64,000 bases of DNA from Candidatus Obscuribacterales bacterium. GTDB lineage: Bacteria; Cyanobacteriota; Vampirovibrionia; Obscuribacterales; Obscuribacteraceae. The notes beneath the pieces were generated by a model. It ran no database searches. It saw only the letters and a list, made by a program, of their open reading frames with translations, and was not told the origin of the DNA. The translations under genes were made by a program, and so were the position numbers. The stretch covers positions 1 through 64,000 of the forward strand of contig JAIERK010000134.1 in the NCBI GenBank assembly GCA_019746975.1. The letters are read 5' to 3'. Shown here piece after piece: positions 1 to 8,696 of this stretch; within the stretch, counting starts at the first letter, position 1; each line of letters opens with the position of its first letter.

Positions 1-15
1 TCCCGATCGTCCTCG

Positions 16-2157
16 CTATTGGTTATCAATCCGGCGGGACTCGTGGCGCTCCGTGCCGATAATGTGTAGTCCACCGAGACGAACTACATCGTCGTGTTCT
101 ACGTCGGTAAGCTGTTTGTTCTGTTTTGTCAGAGCGTCTAGCTTTTCGCGATACTCCTCGGATTCGACATCGAGCGTGTCGTTCTTCTTCAACTGCTCCT
201 TCGCCATGTACTCTGGATTGCCACCGAGCAAAATGTCGGTTCCTCGACCAGCCATGTTGGTCGCCACTGTGACGGCGCCTTTTCGTCCCGCCTGGGCGAT
301 GATCATGGCCTCCTTCTCGTGATGCTTGGCGTTGAGAACATGGTGCGGAACACCCTTCCGTATCGCCTGCACGACCTGAGCCGTGACATGAATCGAGTAA
401 AGACGCTCGATGAGCTCCTCATGTTTTTTCGGAAACTCTTTCTCAACCTGCTTGATCACAGGCTCGAGCTTCTCCGAATCAATTGCACCCGGCCGATCGA
501 AAATCTTCTTCAAGGCTTCGATCGAATCGCCCGAGAGATTGCGACTCTTAATGTAATCGACAGCCTTGGTGATTTTGTTGACCAGGTATTCGCTCATCTT
601 CTGAGGCTTCGAAAGCAGGTCCGAAATCAGCTCGGATTTTTCGATGCTGACGGTTCCTACAAGCACTGGTCGACCTTGCTGGTGCATCTCCACGATCTCT
701 TCGATAGCGGAGTAGTACTTCTGACGCTCGGTCTTGTAAATAACATCGGAACTATCGGAGCGAATCGAGTGCCTGTTGGTCGGAATAGCCACCACATCGA
801 GGTTGTAGATCTTATTGAACTCGGCCGCTTCCGTCATCGCAGTACCGGTCATTCCGGCAAGCTTCGGATAGAGTCGGAAAAGATTTTGATAAGTGATTGA
901 CGCATACGTCATCGTCTCTTCCTGAATAGGCACGTTCTCTTTCGCTTCGACGGCCTGGTGCAGGCCATCGCTCCAGCGCCTACCCACCATCATTCGACCG
1001 GTGAATTCGTCGACGATTACTACTTCGAGCTCTCCTCGCTCGTTCTGCCTGATCACGTACTCCTTGTCGATCTGGAATAGCTCCTTGGCTTTCAAGGACT
1101 GAACCAGGTAGTGATGGAAATTGAAGTGCATGTCGAACAGGTCGTTGACGCCGAGTAGCTTTTCAGCGTTGATTACGCCCCGCTCTGAGATCAACACGTT
1201 GCGCGCCTTCTCATCTACGAAGTAATCGCAATCCTCATCGTCTTTGTCTCGGCCCTTTTCCATCAATGGCGCCACTTGCGCCATGCGTTTGTAGATTTCC
1301 GTATATGACTCGGCCGGAGCGCCCGATATAATCAATGGCGTACGAGCTTCGTCGATCAAAATGTTGTCGACTTCATCGACGATGGCGAAGTAATACGGAC
1401 GCTGAACTAGTTCTTCCAAACTGGTGCGCATATTATCGCGCAGGTAGTCGAAGCCGAATTCGTGATTGGTACCATATGTGATATCGGTTCTATACGCGGC
1501 CTGCTTTTCCCAATCGGGTTGATGTGAGTAAACCAGACCGGTGGTCAGACCAAGATAGCGATAAATGATACCCATCCACTCGGAGTCGCGACGAGCCAGG
1601 TAGTCGTTGACCGTGACTACGTGCACACCTCGTCCCGACAAGGCATTGAGGTATGTAGGCAAAGTGGCGACCAGCGTTTTTCCCTCACCGGTTCGCATCT
1701 CGGCAATTTTGTTGAAATGAAGGGCCGCTCCGCCGATGAGCTGCACGTCAAAGTGTCGCATGCCAAGCAAACGCTTTCCTGTCTCACGAACAACAGCAAA
1801 AGCTTCCGGCATCAACTCTTCCAACACTTCGGACAAGACCTTGTCCTTCTGCGTGCGGTAGCGCCCGGGCATCTTCGGCGCGTCATCCGGAATGAGCTTG
1901 ATGTCAGCAACGTCTCTCAGAGCGTTGTCAATCTTGGTTCGGAATTCAACGGTTTTGCCTTTGAGATCATCACCGCTGAGCTTCTGTATCTCGGGTTCAA
2001 GCATGTTGGCACGCTCGACAAAGGGCTGCAAATGCTTGAGCCGGCGCTCGTTAGTGTCTCCGAAGAGCCCGCGTAGCCACTGTCGTCCCCGTTCATCCCA
2101 ATCCATTGCAATGGTTACCCCCGAAGGTCTTGTTCGACGAGCTAGACTGCTCATCAA
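16..2157 (-). CDS. secA: Protein translocase ATPase SecA, interrupted by an in-frame TAG
   Basis: SecA is the motor ATPase that pushes unfolded preproteins through SecYEG. Seen here: Walker A GEGKT near residue 160, GFDYLRDNM, Walker B VDEVD followed by [13 protein letters not shown], the preprotein-binding region, TGTA, and NMAGRGTDI of the second nucleotide-binding domain. The frame stops at TAG (16-18) immediately after RRIDNQ. The codons beyond it (15 down to 1) read RGRSG, which is the family motif NQLRGRxGR with one Leu codon replaced by a stop. TAG is a normal stop in neighbouring genes, so recoding is unlikely. Stopping here would remove the motif VI arginines and the C-terminal scaffold and wing domains. 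The start is TTG at 2157 or, more like relatives, ATG at 2106 ([10 protein letters not shown]). The gene runs off the left edge. Identity is certain; whether it is intact is not. Confidence 0.95.
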   Translation of the reverse strand: MMSSLARRTRPSGVTIAMDWDERGRQWLRGLFGDTNERRLKHLQPFVERANMLEPEIQKLSGDDLKGKTVEFRTKIDNALRDVADIKLIPDDAPKMPGRYRTQKDKVLSEVLEELMPEAFAVVRETGKRLLGMRHFDVQLIGGAALHFNKIAEMRTGEGKTLVATLPTYLNALSGRGVHVVTVNDYLARRDSEWMGIIYRYLGLTTGLVYSHQPDWEKQAAYRTDITYGTNHEFGFDYLRDNMRTSLEELVQRPYYFAIVDEVDNILIDEARTPLIISGAPAESYTEIYKRMAQVAPLMEKGRDKDDEDCDYFVDEKARNVLISERGVINAEKLLGVNDLFDMHFNFHHYLVQSLKAKELFQIDKEYVIRQNERGELEVVIVDEFTGRMMVGRRWSDGLHQAVEAKENVPIQEETMTYASITYQNLFRLYPKLAGMTGTAMTEAAEFNKIYNLDVVAIPTNRHSIRSDSSDVIYKTERQKYYSAIEEIVEMHQQGRPVLVGTVSIEKSELISDLLSKPQKMSEYLVNKITKAVDYIKSRNLSGDSIEALKKIFDRPGAIDSEKLEPVIKQVEKEFPKKHEELIERLYSIHVTAQVVQAIRKGVPHHVLNAKHHEKEAMIIAQAGRKGAVTVATNMAGRGTDILLGGNPEYMAKEQLKKNDTLDVESEEYREKLDALTKQNKQLTDVEHDDVVRLGGLHIIGTERHESRRIDNQ

Positions 2158-2355
2158 AGCGTATCTTAGCGCGCATTAATCGGGCACAAGCCGTAGGCAC
2201 TAAAAAGATTCAGAAAAAGAAGGCTTAATTTTAACACTTCATCTTATTCAATTTATGGCATAAACCGTATTCATCCACTCATGAAGCAAAAGGGCGAGGG
2301 CCCTCCAGGGTTTGCGCAGTAACGAAGCGCAACAGAACGAACGGAAACGACCGAC
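2158..2355. promoter_or_regulatory. Divergent intergenic region secA/rlmN
   Basis: About 200 bp between two divergently read genes, so it must hold both promoters unless transcription comes from outside the window. It has an A/T-rich centre (about 2195-2270) and a perfect 10-bp palindrome, GAGGGCCCTC, at 2296-2305. I could not pick out a convincing -35/-10 pair for either gene. Confidence 0.4.
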
Positions 2356-3525
2356 GTGACGTATCATGAAACAGTGATAATCAGGGCGATGAACCGTTCA
2401 CGGTTTACCGTCCAACAAGGACAGGCGGTCATTTTGGCAGAGACAGCCGACGACAGACCATTGAAAGAGCCGCTCCGGGACAGGGAGGGTAAGATTGCGC
2501 TGTCGGGACTATCGCTATCCGAGCTGAAGCAATTCATGAAAAGCCTTGGAGAGCCTGCATTTCGAGCCGATCAAATCCACAGTTGGATTTACGCGAAGTG
2601 GGTCAAGTCCTTCGATGAGATGACCAATTTATCCGCCGACCTCAGGAACAAGCTAAATGAGGTGGCTTGCCTCTCAGCCCTCGAAATTGCAACACTGAAG
2701 GTCAGCAGAGACGGCACCCGCAAGTATCTTTTCCGTCTTCCTGACGGAAAGCTGGTCGAATCCGTCCTCATGTGTTTTCAGGACCGCGATACCCTCTCGG
2801 CTTGCGTCAGCAGTCAGGTCGGCTGCGCTGTCGGCTGCACCTTCTGCGCAACCGGCTATCTAGGTTTTATGCGCAATCTGAGCGCACAAGAAATTGTCGA
2901 CCAGGTCCTTTCAATTCAGCGAGAATCGGGAAAACGTGTCGCCAACCTGGTCTATATGGGTCAGGGAGAACCGCTGCTCAATACGGAACACGTGATAGAT
3001 TCTATAGACACCATGATTCACTCAGTCGGAATCGGCGGTCGTCATATCACCGTATCGACTTCAGGCATCATTCCCGGTATCGAACAGTTGCGCGACGAAA
3101 ACCTACCGGTGACGCTGGCATTGTCTCTCCACGCGCCGGACAAGCAAACGCGAGAAGAAGTGGTGCCGATCACGCGGAAATATCCCATTCCGGAGCTTAT
3201 CAAATCGCTCAAGCAGTACGTCGAAAAGACCAAACGCCGAGTGACGATTGAATACGTCTTGCTCAAAGACGTTACCGATTCGGAAGAACAGGCTCGGCAA
3301 CTCGCTGATCTCGTCCGCGACCTGCACTGCAATATTAATCTCATTCCATACAACCCGACCTTCGCGGAGGATGGAGCAGCGCTCTACGACAGACCAAGTC
3401 GAGACGCGCAAGTAAGATTCAAGAGACTCGCCGAGGGCAGCGGGAAAACCGTGACCATTCGATTAGAGCGCGGCACCGACATAGAAGCAGCTTGTGGACA
3501 GCTTCACAACGCATACAAAGAGTGA
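2356..3525 (+). CDS. rlmN: 23S rRNA/tRNA adenine-C2 methyltransferase RlmN
   Basis: Radical-SAM enzyme that methylates C2 of A2503 in 23S rRNA and A37 in some tRNAs. The N-terminal accessory domain is recognisable (LGEPAFRADQIHSWIY, then FDEMTNLS). The 4Fe-4S-binding CxxxCxxC lies in CAVGCTFC. SAM-binding GQGEPLLN replaces the more usual GMGEPLLN. The resolving cysteine near the C-terminus is in ACGQL. Length (389 aa, or about 378 aa from the internal ATG at 2389) is normal once a roughly 45-residue N-terminal extension is allowed for. The first in-frame start is GTG 2356, and neither start has a convincing Shine-Dalgarno sequence. It is transcribed divergently from secA, with about 200 bp between them. 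Identification is firm; the start is not. Confidence 0.95.
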   Translation: MTYHETVIIRAMNRSRFTVQQGQAVILAETADDRPLKEPLRDREGKIALSGLSLSELKQFMKSLGEPAFRADQIHSWIYAKWVKSFDEMTNLSADLRNKLNEVACLSALEIATLKVSRDGTRKYLFRLPDGKLVESVLMCFQDRDTLSACVSSQVGCAVGCTFCATGYLGFMRNLSAQEIVDQVLSIQRESGKRVANLVYMGQGEPLLNTEHVIDSIDTMIHSVGIGGRHITVSTSGIIPGIEQLRDENLPVTLALSLHAPDKQTREEVVPITRKYPIPELIKSLKQYVEKTKRRVTIEYVLLKDVTDSEEQARQLADLVRDLHCNINLIPYNPTFAEDGAALYDRPSRDAQVRFKRLAEGSGKTVTIRLERGTDIEAACGQLHNAYKE

Positions 3526-3910
3526 ACTGGTGTCCGCCAAAATGCCTCCCGAATTCGCAAATAATTTGCACGCGGCTCTGTGGGAAAAACCGGCGCGTTC
3601 GTCAAGTGTAAAGGACGGTACAACTGGCTGGGCGAGGGTCATCTAAACACATCGAAAGGTGTTTTCCGATGTCGAAATACACTTCACAAAGAATGAAATT
3701 GCTGCCTGCACCGTCGGAACTATGGAGGCGCCGTTGACCGGCTCCAGCGCCCACGCTCCTCCATAAAAATAAATAGCTGCGACGCCGCTCCTCCATTCTC
3801 GCTCTCGCACTCAAGAGAAAGCTGTTCGCGAAAATAAGCCACGATCATGGTCGTAACGACGGCCGTACATAACGGTCGTTTGAACGTTCGCTAATGACGG
3901 TCGAAGACGA
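3526..3910. other. Non-coding stretch carrying one copy of a dispersed repeat
   Basis: Between the convergent ends of rlmN and the hydrolase gene I see no credible gene; the short frames here have poor composition. It holds copy A of a dispersed repeat (3584-3679, annotated separately). No clear terminator hairpin with a T-tract was found. Confidence 0.5.
3584..3679 (+). repeat. Dispersed intergenic repeat, copy A
   Basis: Shares three blocks with 31651-31746 in the same order, orientation and spacing: GAAAAAC, then 11 bp start-to-start to GCGTTCGTCAAGT (3595-3607), then 72 bp start-to-start to CGATGTCGAAATA (3667-3679). The 59 bp between the two long blocks align without gaps at roughly 44% identity. 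Both copies are intergenic and lie close after a plus-strand gene. Function unknown. Confidence 0.6.
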
Positions 3911-4771
3911 CTAACAGACAAGGGCATCCAACACCTGATCCAAATAGCGATGCATGAGAAAGTGCCCGGCACGAGGCACCATTTTGAGCTCGCAGCCAGG
4001 AATACGAGCCTGCAACCACTGCGATCCACACACCGGGGCGAGCCTGTCCTCCTCGCCATGAAACAAAACGGTGGGCACCTTTATCTCTTCGACCGCATAG
4101 CCCCAGGGCTCTCTTACTGCCCAGTAATCATCAATCACACCGTCGGGTCCTTGTTTTAAACTACCATAAAGGAAATCAGTGACTTGCGCCTTAGACAGGG
4201 AGCGCATCACCTCTAGATCGCCTGGCGATTCAGCCACTTCATTCTCCGCCTCGCGTTTCAAAAAATCAGGTGGTGCTTTGCCGGAGATGTACAATACAGT
4301 TTTCAAAAGCCAACGCAACGAACTTGGACAGCGGATTATGAAGCGATCGATCGCCAGGCCGAGTTGCGCGACATATTGCGGTGAGTCAAAAACAGCGCAA
4401 CTACCCACGGTGACACTTCGAGAAAAAAGATGGGGCATGGCATAGGTGCAGGGGAAAACATATGCAGATCCAAGCGACCAGCCGAAGACCGGAACCTGGC
4501 TGAGATTAAGGTTGGACAGCAACTGCTCTACATCCTTGGTCCAGTGCAATAACGTTCGATTGGGTTGCCGATCGGACAGGCCGATTCCAGGTCGATCTGG
4601 TGCAATAACACGCAACCCTCTCGTTGAAAACTGCTTTTCCGCAAAGGCAATATCCAGTCGGCAGCTTATTCCGCCATGGAAGTAGAGAAGCGGCTTCCCG
4701 GAGGCGTCACCATATTCGGCATAGCCGAGACTGCGCCCATCTTCCAACCGCATGACCCGCTCGGCTCTCAC
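3911..4771 (-). CDS. Alpha/beta hydrolase, possibly acting on an aminoacylated lipid
   Basis: A serine hydrolase of the alpha/beta fold with a complete apparent triad. The oxyanion-hole region is FHGG (residues 31-34). The nucleophile elbow is GWSLG with Ser99. An acid residue follows in GEEDRLAPV, and the late histidine is in AGHFLMHR. There is no signal peptide, so it is probably cytoplasmic or loosely membrane-bound. Its start overlaps the stop of the upstream DUF2156 transferase by 4 nt (ATGA), so the two are probably translationally coupled. In several bacteria an alpha/beta hydrolase that removes the amino acid from aminoacyl-phosphatidylglycerol is encoded beside the lipid aminoacyltransferase. 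That role fits this pair but is inference; a generic esterase or lipase is the alternative. Confidence 0.85.
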   Translation of the reverse strand: MRAERVMRLEDGRSLGYAEYGDASGKPLLYFHGGISCRLDIAFAEKQFSTRGLRVIAPDRPGIGLSDRQPNRTLLHWTKDVEQLLSNLNLSQVPVFGWSLGSAYVFPCTYAMPHLFSRSVTVGSCAVFDSPQYVAQLGLAIDRFIIRCPSSLRWLLKTVLYISGKAPPDFLKREAENEVAESPGDLEVMRSLSKAQVTDFLYGSLKQGPDGVIDDYWAVREPWGYAVEEIKVPTVLFHGEEDRLAPVCGSQWLQARIPGCELKMVPRAGHFLMHRYLDQVLDALVC

Positions 4772-6183
4772 GATTTTTTGTGCTCATGCGAGTGATCGGG
4801 CTGACAAGATTCAAGTTTGTCAGACTTTCCACCACTGGCTTTGGTCTTTCCTGATTGTCCGGACAAGTCATCCTTCGCACGCGCAGCACCGCTGGCAGTA
4901 TCATGCTCGTGAGCCTCGCAATGGCCGCTGTCGAGACATCGTTTGAACTTTGTATCGATCCAGCCTGCCACTTGCGACTTTACATGGGTGGCGATTGCCA
5001 GAGGCAATGGTTTGAGACCAAGGACGGTGTAGACAGAGTTCATGCGAACAAGAAAGAATCGCACCCTCATCGCGCAATACACCTTTTCTTCGCGAGCCCC
5101 CTTCATGCCTGGTCTGTATTTAAGCTTATGGTGAGCCAAATTCTTGAAGTTGTACAGATAGTTCGCTTTCTCGAAGGCATATTTGAAATGCGCTTCCAGG
5201 AGCTTGCTGTGCTTGAACTCGCCCGTGTCATCAACCTTCGCAAGGGGCGATAGGCCAAGCGACAACTCGCGCTTGCCTTCGGCTCTGAACTTTTCCAGCG
5301 CCTCCAGAATAATGTAATCGACGACTGAATACGTACGCTTCAGGTTGGTGCGCAGATGATTGGCGATGTAACCTATTACCTGCCCCTTTTCATACATTGG
5401 ATCGAAGACGACGAACCCGACGATTTCGTCACCGAGCTTCGCGACGAACTTGCGTACATCCATCTCGTCTACATAAATCAACGGACGAACAATGAATCGC
5501 ATCTCCTGATCGGAGGTAACTTTCTCTCTCAACCAATCGTCTCCAATTTTCTTGAAGGCTCGAATGGTGGCATTGTCGACTGATTCTAGCTCGACAATGG
5601 TGAGTCCATCCTTTCTGGCATTGTTGCGAGCCTGCCTGAGCTGCTGCTTCTTATTACCAACCAGGTCGAAATCCTGTATATCGATGATCGTCTCTACACC
5701 AAGCTCATTGACAGTAAAACCAATCTCGTTGAGCAACTGAGCAGTGTCGTGATCGATATGAAGAAACACCGGATCCTTTTTGAATTCGAGAAACCGTTCG
5801 AGAAATACTTTCTTCTGTGCAGCCGGACACAACGGATCCGAAAGCACTACAACCGAATCCTTGCTGTCTCTCAACTGCCGGTAAGCGACATAGCCCAGAT
5901 CATGCATAAAATACTGCAACCCTTCTTGCAGCGAAGAATAAGCTAAAGAGCCTTTCCCAAAATCCTGCAGCTTCGTAAATCGGAACTTGCTGGTCTCCGA
6001 TCGCTCCCGAGCGCCGGCAACAGCTGTCTGCAAGGCTTCCTGATTGCGTTTGATTCTCCTCAGAGTCGTGCCCAGTTCGCCACGAGTCAAGGTCAACTCG
6101 TCCGGTTGTACCGGTTTTGGTTGCGGATTTTCGCGAAGAAGATTGCGAATTCGATCAACCAATCGCTCTTTCTGCTGGTCCAT
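4768..6183 (-). CDS. DUF2156 / MprF C-terminal-like aminoacyl transferase, soluble form
   Basis: The central 300 residues match the DUF2156 (LPG synthase C-terminal) family: tandem GNAT folds that transfer an amino acid from tRNA to a membrane lipid in MprF. Recognisable pieces are the KQQLRQARNNARKDG block, FVVFDPMY, then LGLSPLAK and the closing FKNLAHHKLKYRPGM. Unlike MprF it has no multi-span flippase domain. It begins with a charged, probably coiled N-terminus and ends in a His/Lys-rich tail (HSHEHKKS). I chose ATG 6183 because a GAGAGAG Shine-Dalgarno-like run precedes it; an upstream in-frame start would overlap the previous gene and add unlike sequence. It sits between a membrane protein gene and a hydrolase gene on the same strand. 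Family is fairly sure; lipid substrate and amino acid are unknown. Confidence 0.82.
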   Translation of the reverse strand: MDQQKERLVDRIRNLLRENPQPKPVQPDELTLTRGELGTTLRRIKRNQEALQTAVAGARERSETSKFRFTKLQDFGKGSLAYSSLQEGLQYFMHDLGYVAYRQLRDSKDSVVVLSDPLCPAAQKKVFLERFLEFKKDPVFLHIDHDTAQLLNEIGFTVNELGVETIIDIQDFDLVGNKKQQLRQARNNARKDGLTIVELESVDNATIRAFKKIGDDWLREKVTSDQEMRFIVRPLIYVDEMDVRKFVAKLGDEIVGFVVFDPMYEKGQVIGYIANHLRTNLKRTYSVVDYIILEALEKFRAEGKRELSLGLSPLAKVDDTGEFKHSKLLEAHFKYAFEKANYLYNFKNLAHHKLKYRPGMKGAREEKVYCAMRVRFFLVRMNSVYTVLGLKPLPLAIATHVKSQVAGWIDTKFKRCLDSGHCEAHEHDTASGAARAKDDLSGQSGKTKASGGKSDKLESCQPDHSHEHKKS

Positions 6184-6292
6184 GGCGATTAACTCTCTCT
6201 TGCTATTGCTCCTGCCAAACCATTTTACTCTCTTAACAAAAACTGATGAAAAGCCGCAGACGCACCGGATTCGATTCACACAGAGCCGATAG

Positions 6293-7054
6293 CTATAAGT
6301 GCACAGATAGAACAACCAAACAACTGGGACCAAATGTAATCAACATCGAAAATAGAAGACCGATTGCAAAAAGAATCGGTCCAAAATGCTCGGCCTTCTC
6401 TTTGAAAAGTCGTCTGGCGAGAAGCTCAGCCATCCATCCTGATGTATAACAAACATTCGCGATAATGCCATAGGCAATCGCAGGCCAGATAAGTGAGCTC
6501 AGATTGGCTACGCGGAAGATGTCCCAGACAAGTAGAGTCACAATTCCAGCGATCCCGACGAGTATGTTGTACGGAAGCCTGCGAGCCTCCCACCAACCGA
6601 TGATGTCGAAGGTAGTCGACTTCGTAGGACCTTCGAACAAGGCTTTCAAAAACCCCTTCTGGGATGACGGTTCGGTTGGCGCCGACTTCGCATCCAGCGT
6701 CTTCAACAGACAATTTAATTCGTCGGCCGACGATCCCTCCATGACCTGGAGAAACTCATCGGTAGAAAGCTTTTTGATGACAGCTTCAGCTAAGGCCCTA
6801 TCGGAAAAGTTCATCACAGTAGACACCCCAACCTCCTTCGAGTCGGTCGGAGCAGAAGGCGCGGCCTCCGGTGTAGGAGGCGCAGGCGCCGGGTCTTCAT
6901 AGTCGGCAGCAACGAGTTTTACGAGCTTATTGTCCACCGAGTCCTGCAATATGCTTGCCTCCGGTTGAGACCTACAAATCCAATCTAACATTTCGGATAA
7001 GACCTCTACCGGATTTTTCACGAAAGTAGAAAGTTGCTCCGGATTTTTAACCAC
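6293..7054 (-). CDS. Membrane protein with disordered N-terminal half, function unknown
   Basis: About 253 aa. The first half is soluble, with a Pro/Ala-rich linker (PAPAPPTPEAAPSAP, about residues 56-70) and a small helical segment. The second half carries about four hydrophobic helices (roughly residues 155-250) entered through WWEARRLPYN. I do not recognise a named family. It is the first gene of a minus-strand group followed by the DUF2156 transferase and the hydrolase. With the membrane domain missing from the transferase, this protein could anchor it or move its lipid product; that is speculation. The start is probably GTG 7054, without a clear Shine-Dalgarno sequence. Confidence 0.7.
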   Translation of the reverse strand: MVKNPEQLSTFVKNPVEVLSEMLDWICRSQPEASILQDSVDNKLVKLVAADYEDPAPAPPTPEAAPSAPTDSKEVGVSTVMNFSDRALAEAVIKKLSTDEFLQVMEGSSADELNCLLKTLDAKSAPTEPSSQKGFLKALFEGPTKSTTFDIIGWWEARRLPYNILVGIAGIVTLLVWDIFRVANLSSLIWPAIAYGIIANVCYTSGWMAELLARRLFKEKAEHFGPILFAIGLLFSMLITFGPSCLVVLSVHL

Positions 7055-7116
7055 CGTTTTACAGCAAATGATCCGGAGACGATTTTATGGATTAAATCCA
7101 GACTCGCTCAGGCTCG

Positions 7117-8679
7117 CTAATTTCCTTTCTTGGCATTATTTTTCGTGCCGGAATTTGCACCGTGCTCTTGCAAGATCAAAATTACTTCCTGATTCTTGCT
7201 GCGCGCGGCGTCATCCAGCGGTGTATTTTGCCAACGATCGAGCGCGTTGACATCAACATCGAGCCCCAGGAGATATCGAAGCGCTTCGATCTGACTTTCA
7301 CTGGCAGCAAGGTGCAACGCAGTCCGACCGTCATAGTCTTGAGCCGTCGCGCTCACGCCTTTGGCGACAAGACGGCGCATCTCGGCGACATCGCCCTGGC
7401 ATGCAGCCCACAGAAAAGCATATGTTCCAGTCAGACGCGACTCATAGGGATCGCGCCTCGGATCGATCCTGCTGTCGAGCAGCCCGACCATACTGTCGAA
7501 CGTATGGAATTTGAATTTAGATACGAGCTGTTTGCTGAACTCAACTCCCCTGACGCTATTGCCGAGCTCATCTAATCGCGGAGACCAGACTGCCACTCCG
7601 CAGACATTAGGCACCACTAGTAGTATCGCTCCAGAGACGCCGCTTTTAGCAGGAATGCCGACAGCAAAAGCGAACTCGCCGGAGAAATCATACATTCCGC
7701 AAGAAAGCATCAACGAAAGACAGTTCTTCACGTGATCCGGACGGAACACCTGAATTCCGGTCAACGGACAGGTGCCACCATTAGCCAGGGTGGCTGCAAT
7801 CACGGACATAGCCCGTGTCGTCGTGTCGATGGAACAGCACTGGAAGTAAAATTCGAGCACATCCAACAACTCCGTATCCGGTGGGAATGCTCTCTTCTCC
7901 TTCATAAAATAGCCGAGCGCGAAATTTCGGTCAGCGGTCTGACGCTCGGACAGGTAAATTGCATTGTTGAACCCAATCTTCGCTCCACCTGCGGCTTCTT
8001 TCCACTTCTCCATAACGAAGTCAAAGCGATCGGAGGCCGTTTTACGCTTTACAAGGGCACCACACATGATGGCACCCGCGTTGATCATCGGATTGTGAGG
8101 CAGCCCCCAGGAGTTGAGCGTCAGCTCGTTGAAAGTTTTGCCACTGGGCTCTCTCCCGACGTATTTGTGCAGCTCCTGCTCTCCCACTTCTTCCAGGGCG
8201 ATGCAGTAGGTCAACGGCTTCGAGCACGACTGCACGCAAAAATAGTCATCGCTATCACCGTGCGAAAAACGCTGCCCGTCAATGGTGCAGACAGAGACTG
8301 CGAATTTCTCGGGGTCGACACGCTCCAATTGCGGTATATAAGAGGGCAATTTACCCTGTCTGAGCTCGGTAACTTCTTCAAAGATTTTCGTGAGCTCGGC
8401 GGAGAACTGCGCGAACTGCGGAATCACCAGACTGCCGCCCAGAACCTGTTCGGCGAGTGCCGGGGAAGTCTCTACGATCGACTGAAACTCGGCATCAGAC
8501 AGCTCTTCATTCTGAGCGGAAAGAAGTGAAAGAAGTCGTCGCGCTCTTGGATCATCTGATAGAATTCCGGCCCGTTCGAACAACACAAGAAGCTCAGAGC
8601 GCTTAACTTTGCCATCGCGGCTGAAGGCTTTGAACAGATGCGATTGTTGTGAATGCGACATTCTGTTTTCCGAACTCAA
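7117..8679 (-). CDS. glsA: Glutaminase with EF-hand-like and ankyrin domains (animal-type layout)
   Basis: Hydrolyses L-glutamine to glutamate and ammonia. The catalytic core (about residues 95-400) has YIPQL with Tyr114, the Ser-x-x-Lys motif VQSCSKPL with Ser151 and Lys154, GREPSGKTFNEL, PHNPMINAGAI, and FAFAVGIPAKSGVSG near the end. Before it lies an EF-hand-like helical domain (residues about 10-80). After it come two or three ankyrin repeats (DGRTALHLAA, QNTPLDDAA). Most bacterial glutaminases are about 310 aa and lack these flanks; animal GLS enzymes have exactly this order. It is followed after 17 bp by the next minus-strand start region of the bestrophin-like gene on its upstream side. 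No signal peptide, so cytoplasmic. High confidence. Confidence 0.95.
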   Translation of the reverse strand: MSSENRMSHSQQSHLFKAFSRDGKVKRSELLVLFERAGILSDDPRARRLLSLLSAQNEELSDAEFQSIVETSPALAEQVLGGSLVIPQFAQFSAELTKIFEEVTELRQGKLPSYIPQLERVDPEKFAVSVCTIDGQRFSHGDSDDYFCVQSCSKPLTYCIALEEVGEQELHKYVGREPSGKTFNELTLNSWGLPHNPMINAGAIMCGALVKRKTASDRFDFVMEKWKEAAGGAKIGFNNAIYLSERQTADRNFALGYFMKEKRAFPPDTELLDVLEFYFQCCSIDTTTRAMSVIAATLANGGTCPLTGIQVFRPDHVKNCLSLMLSCGMYDFSGEFAFAVGIPAKSGVSGAILLVVPNVCGVAVWSPRLDELGNSVRGVEFSKQLVSKFKFHTFDSMVGLLDSRIDPRRDPYESRLTGTYAFLWAACQGDVAEMRRLVAKGVSATAQDYDGRTALHLAASESQIEALRYLLGLDVDVNALDRWQNTPLDDAARSKNQEVILILQEHGANSGTKNNAKKGN

Positions 8680-8696
8680 CTAGGATTCGACCAACA

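Noticed and set aside
3602-3814. 70-codon minus-strand frame in the rlmN-hydrolase gap
   Set aside because: No ribosome site, Arg/Ser-rich with no pattern, and it overlaps the dispersed repeat.
7732-8529. 265-codon open frame on the plus strand inside the glutaminase gene
   Set aside because: It is antisense to a conserved enzyme, has no family-like motif and follows from the codon bias of the real gene.
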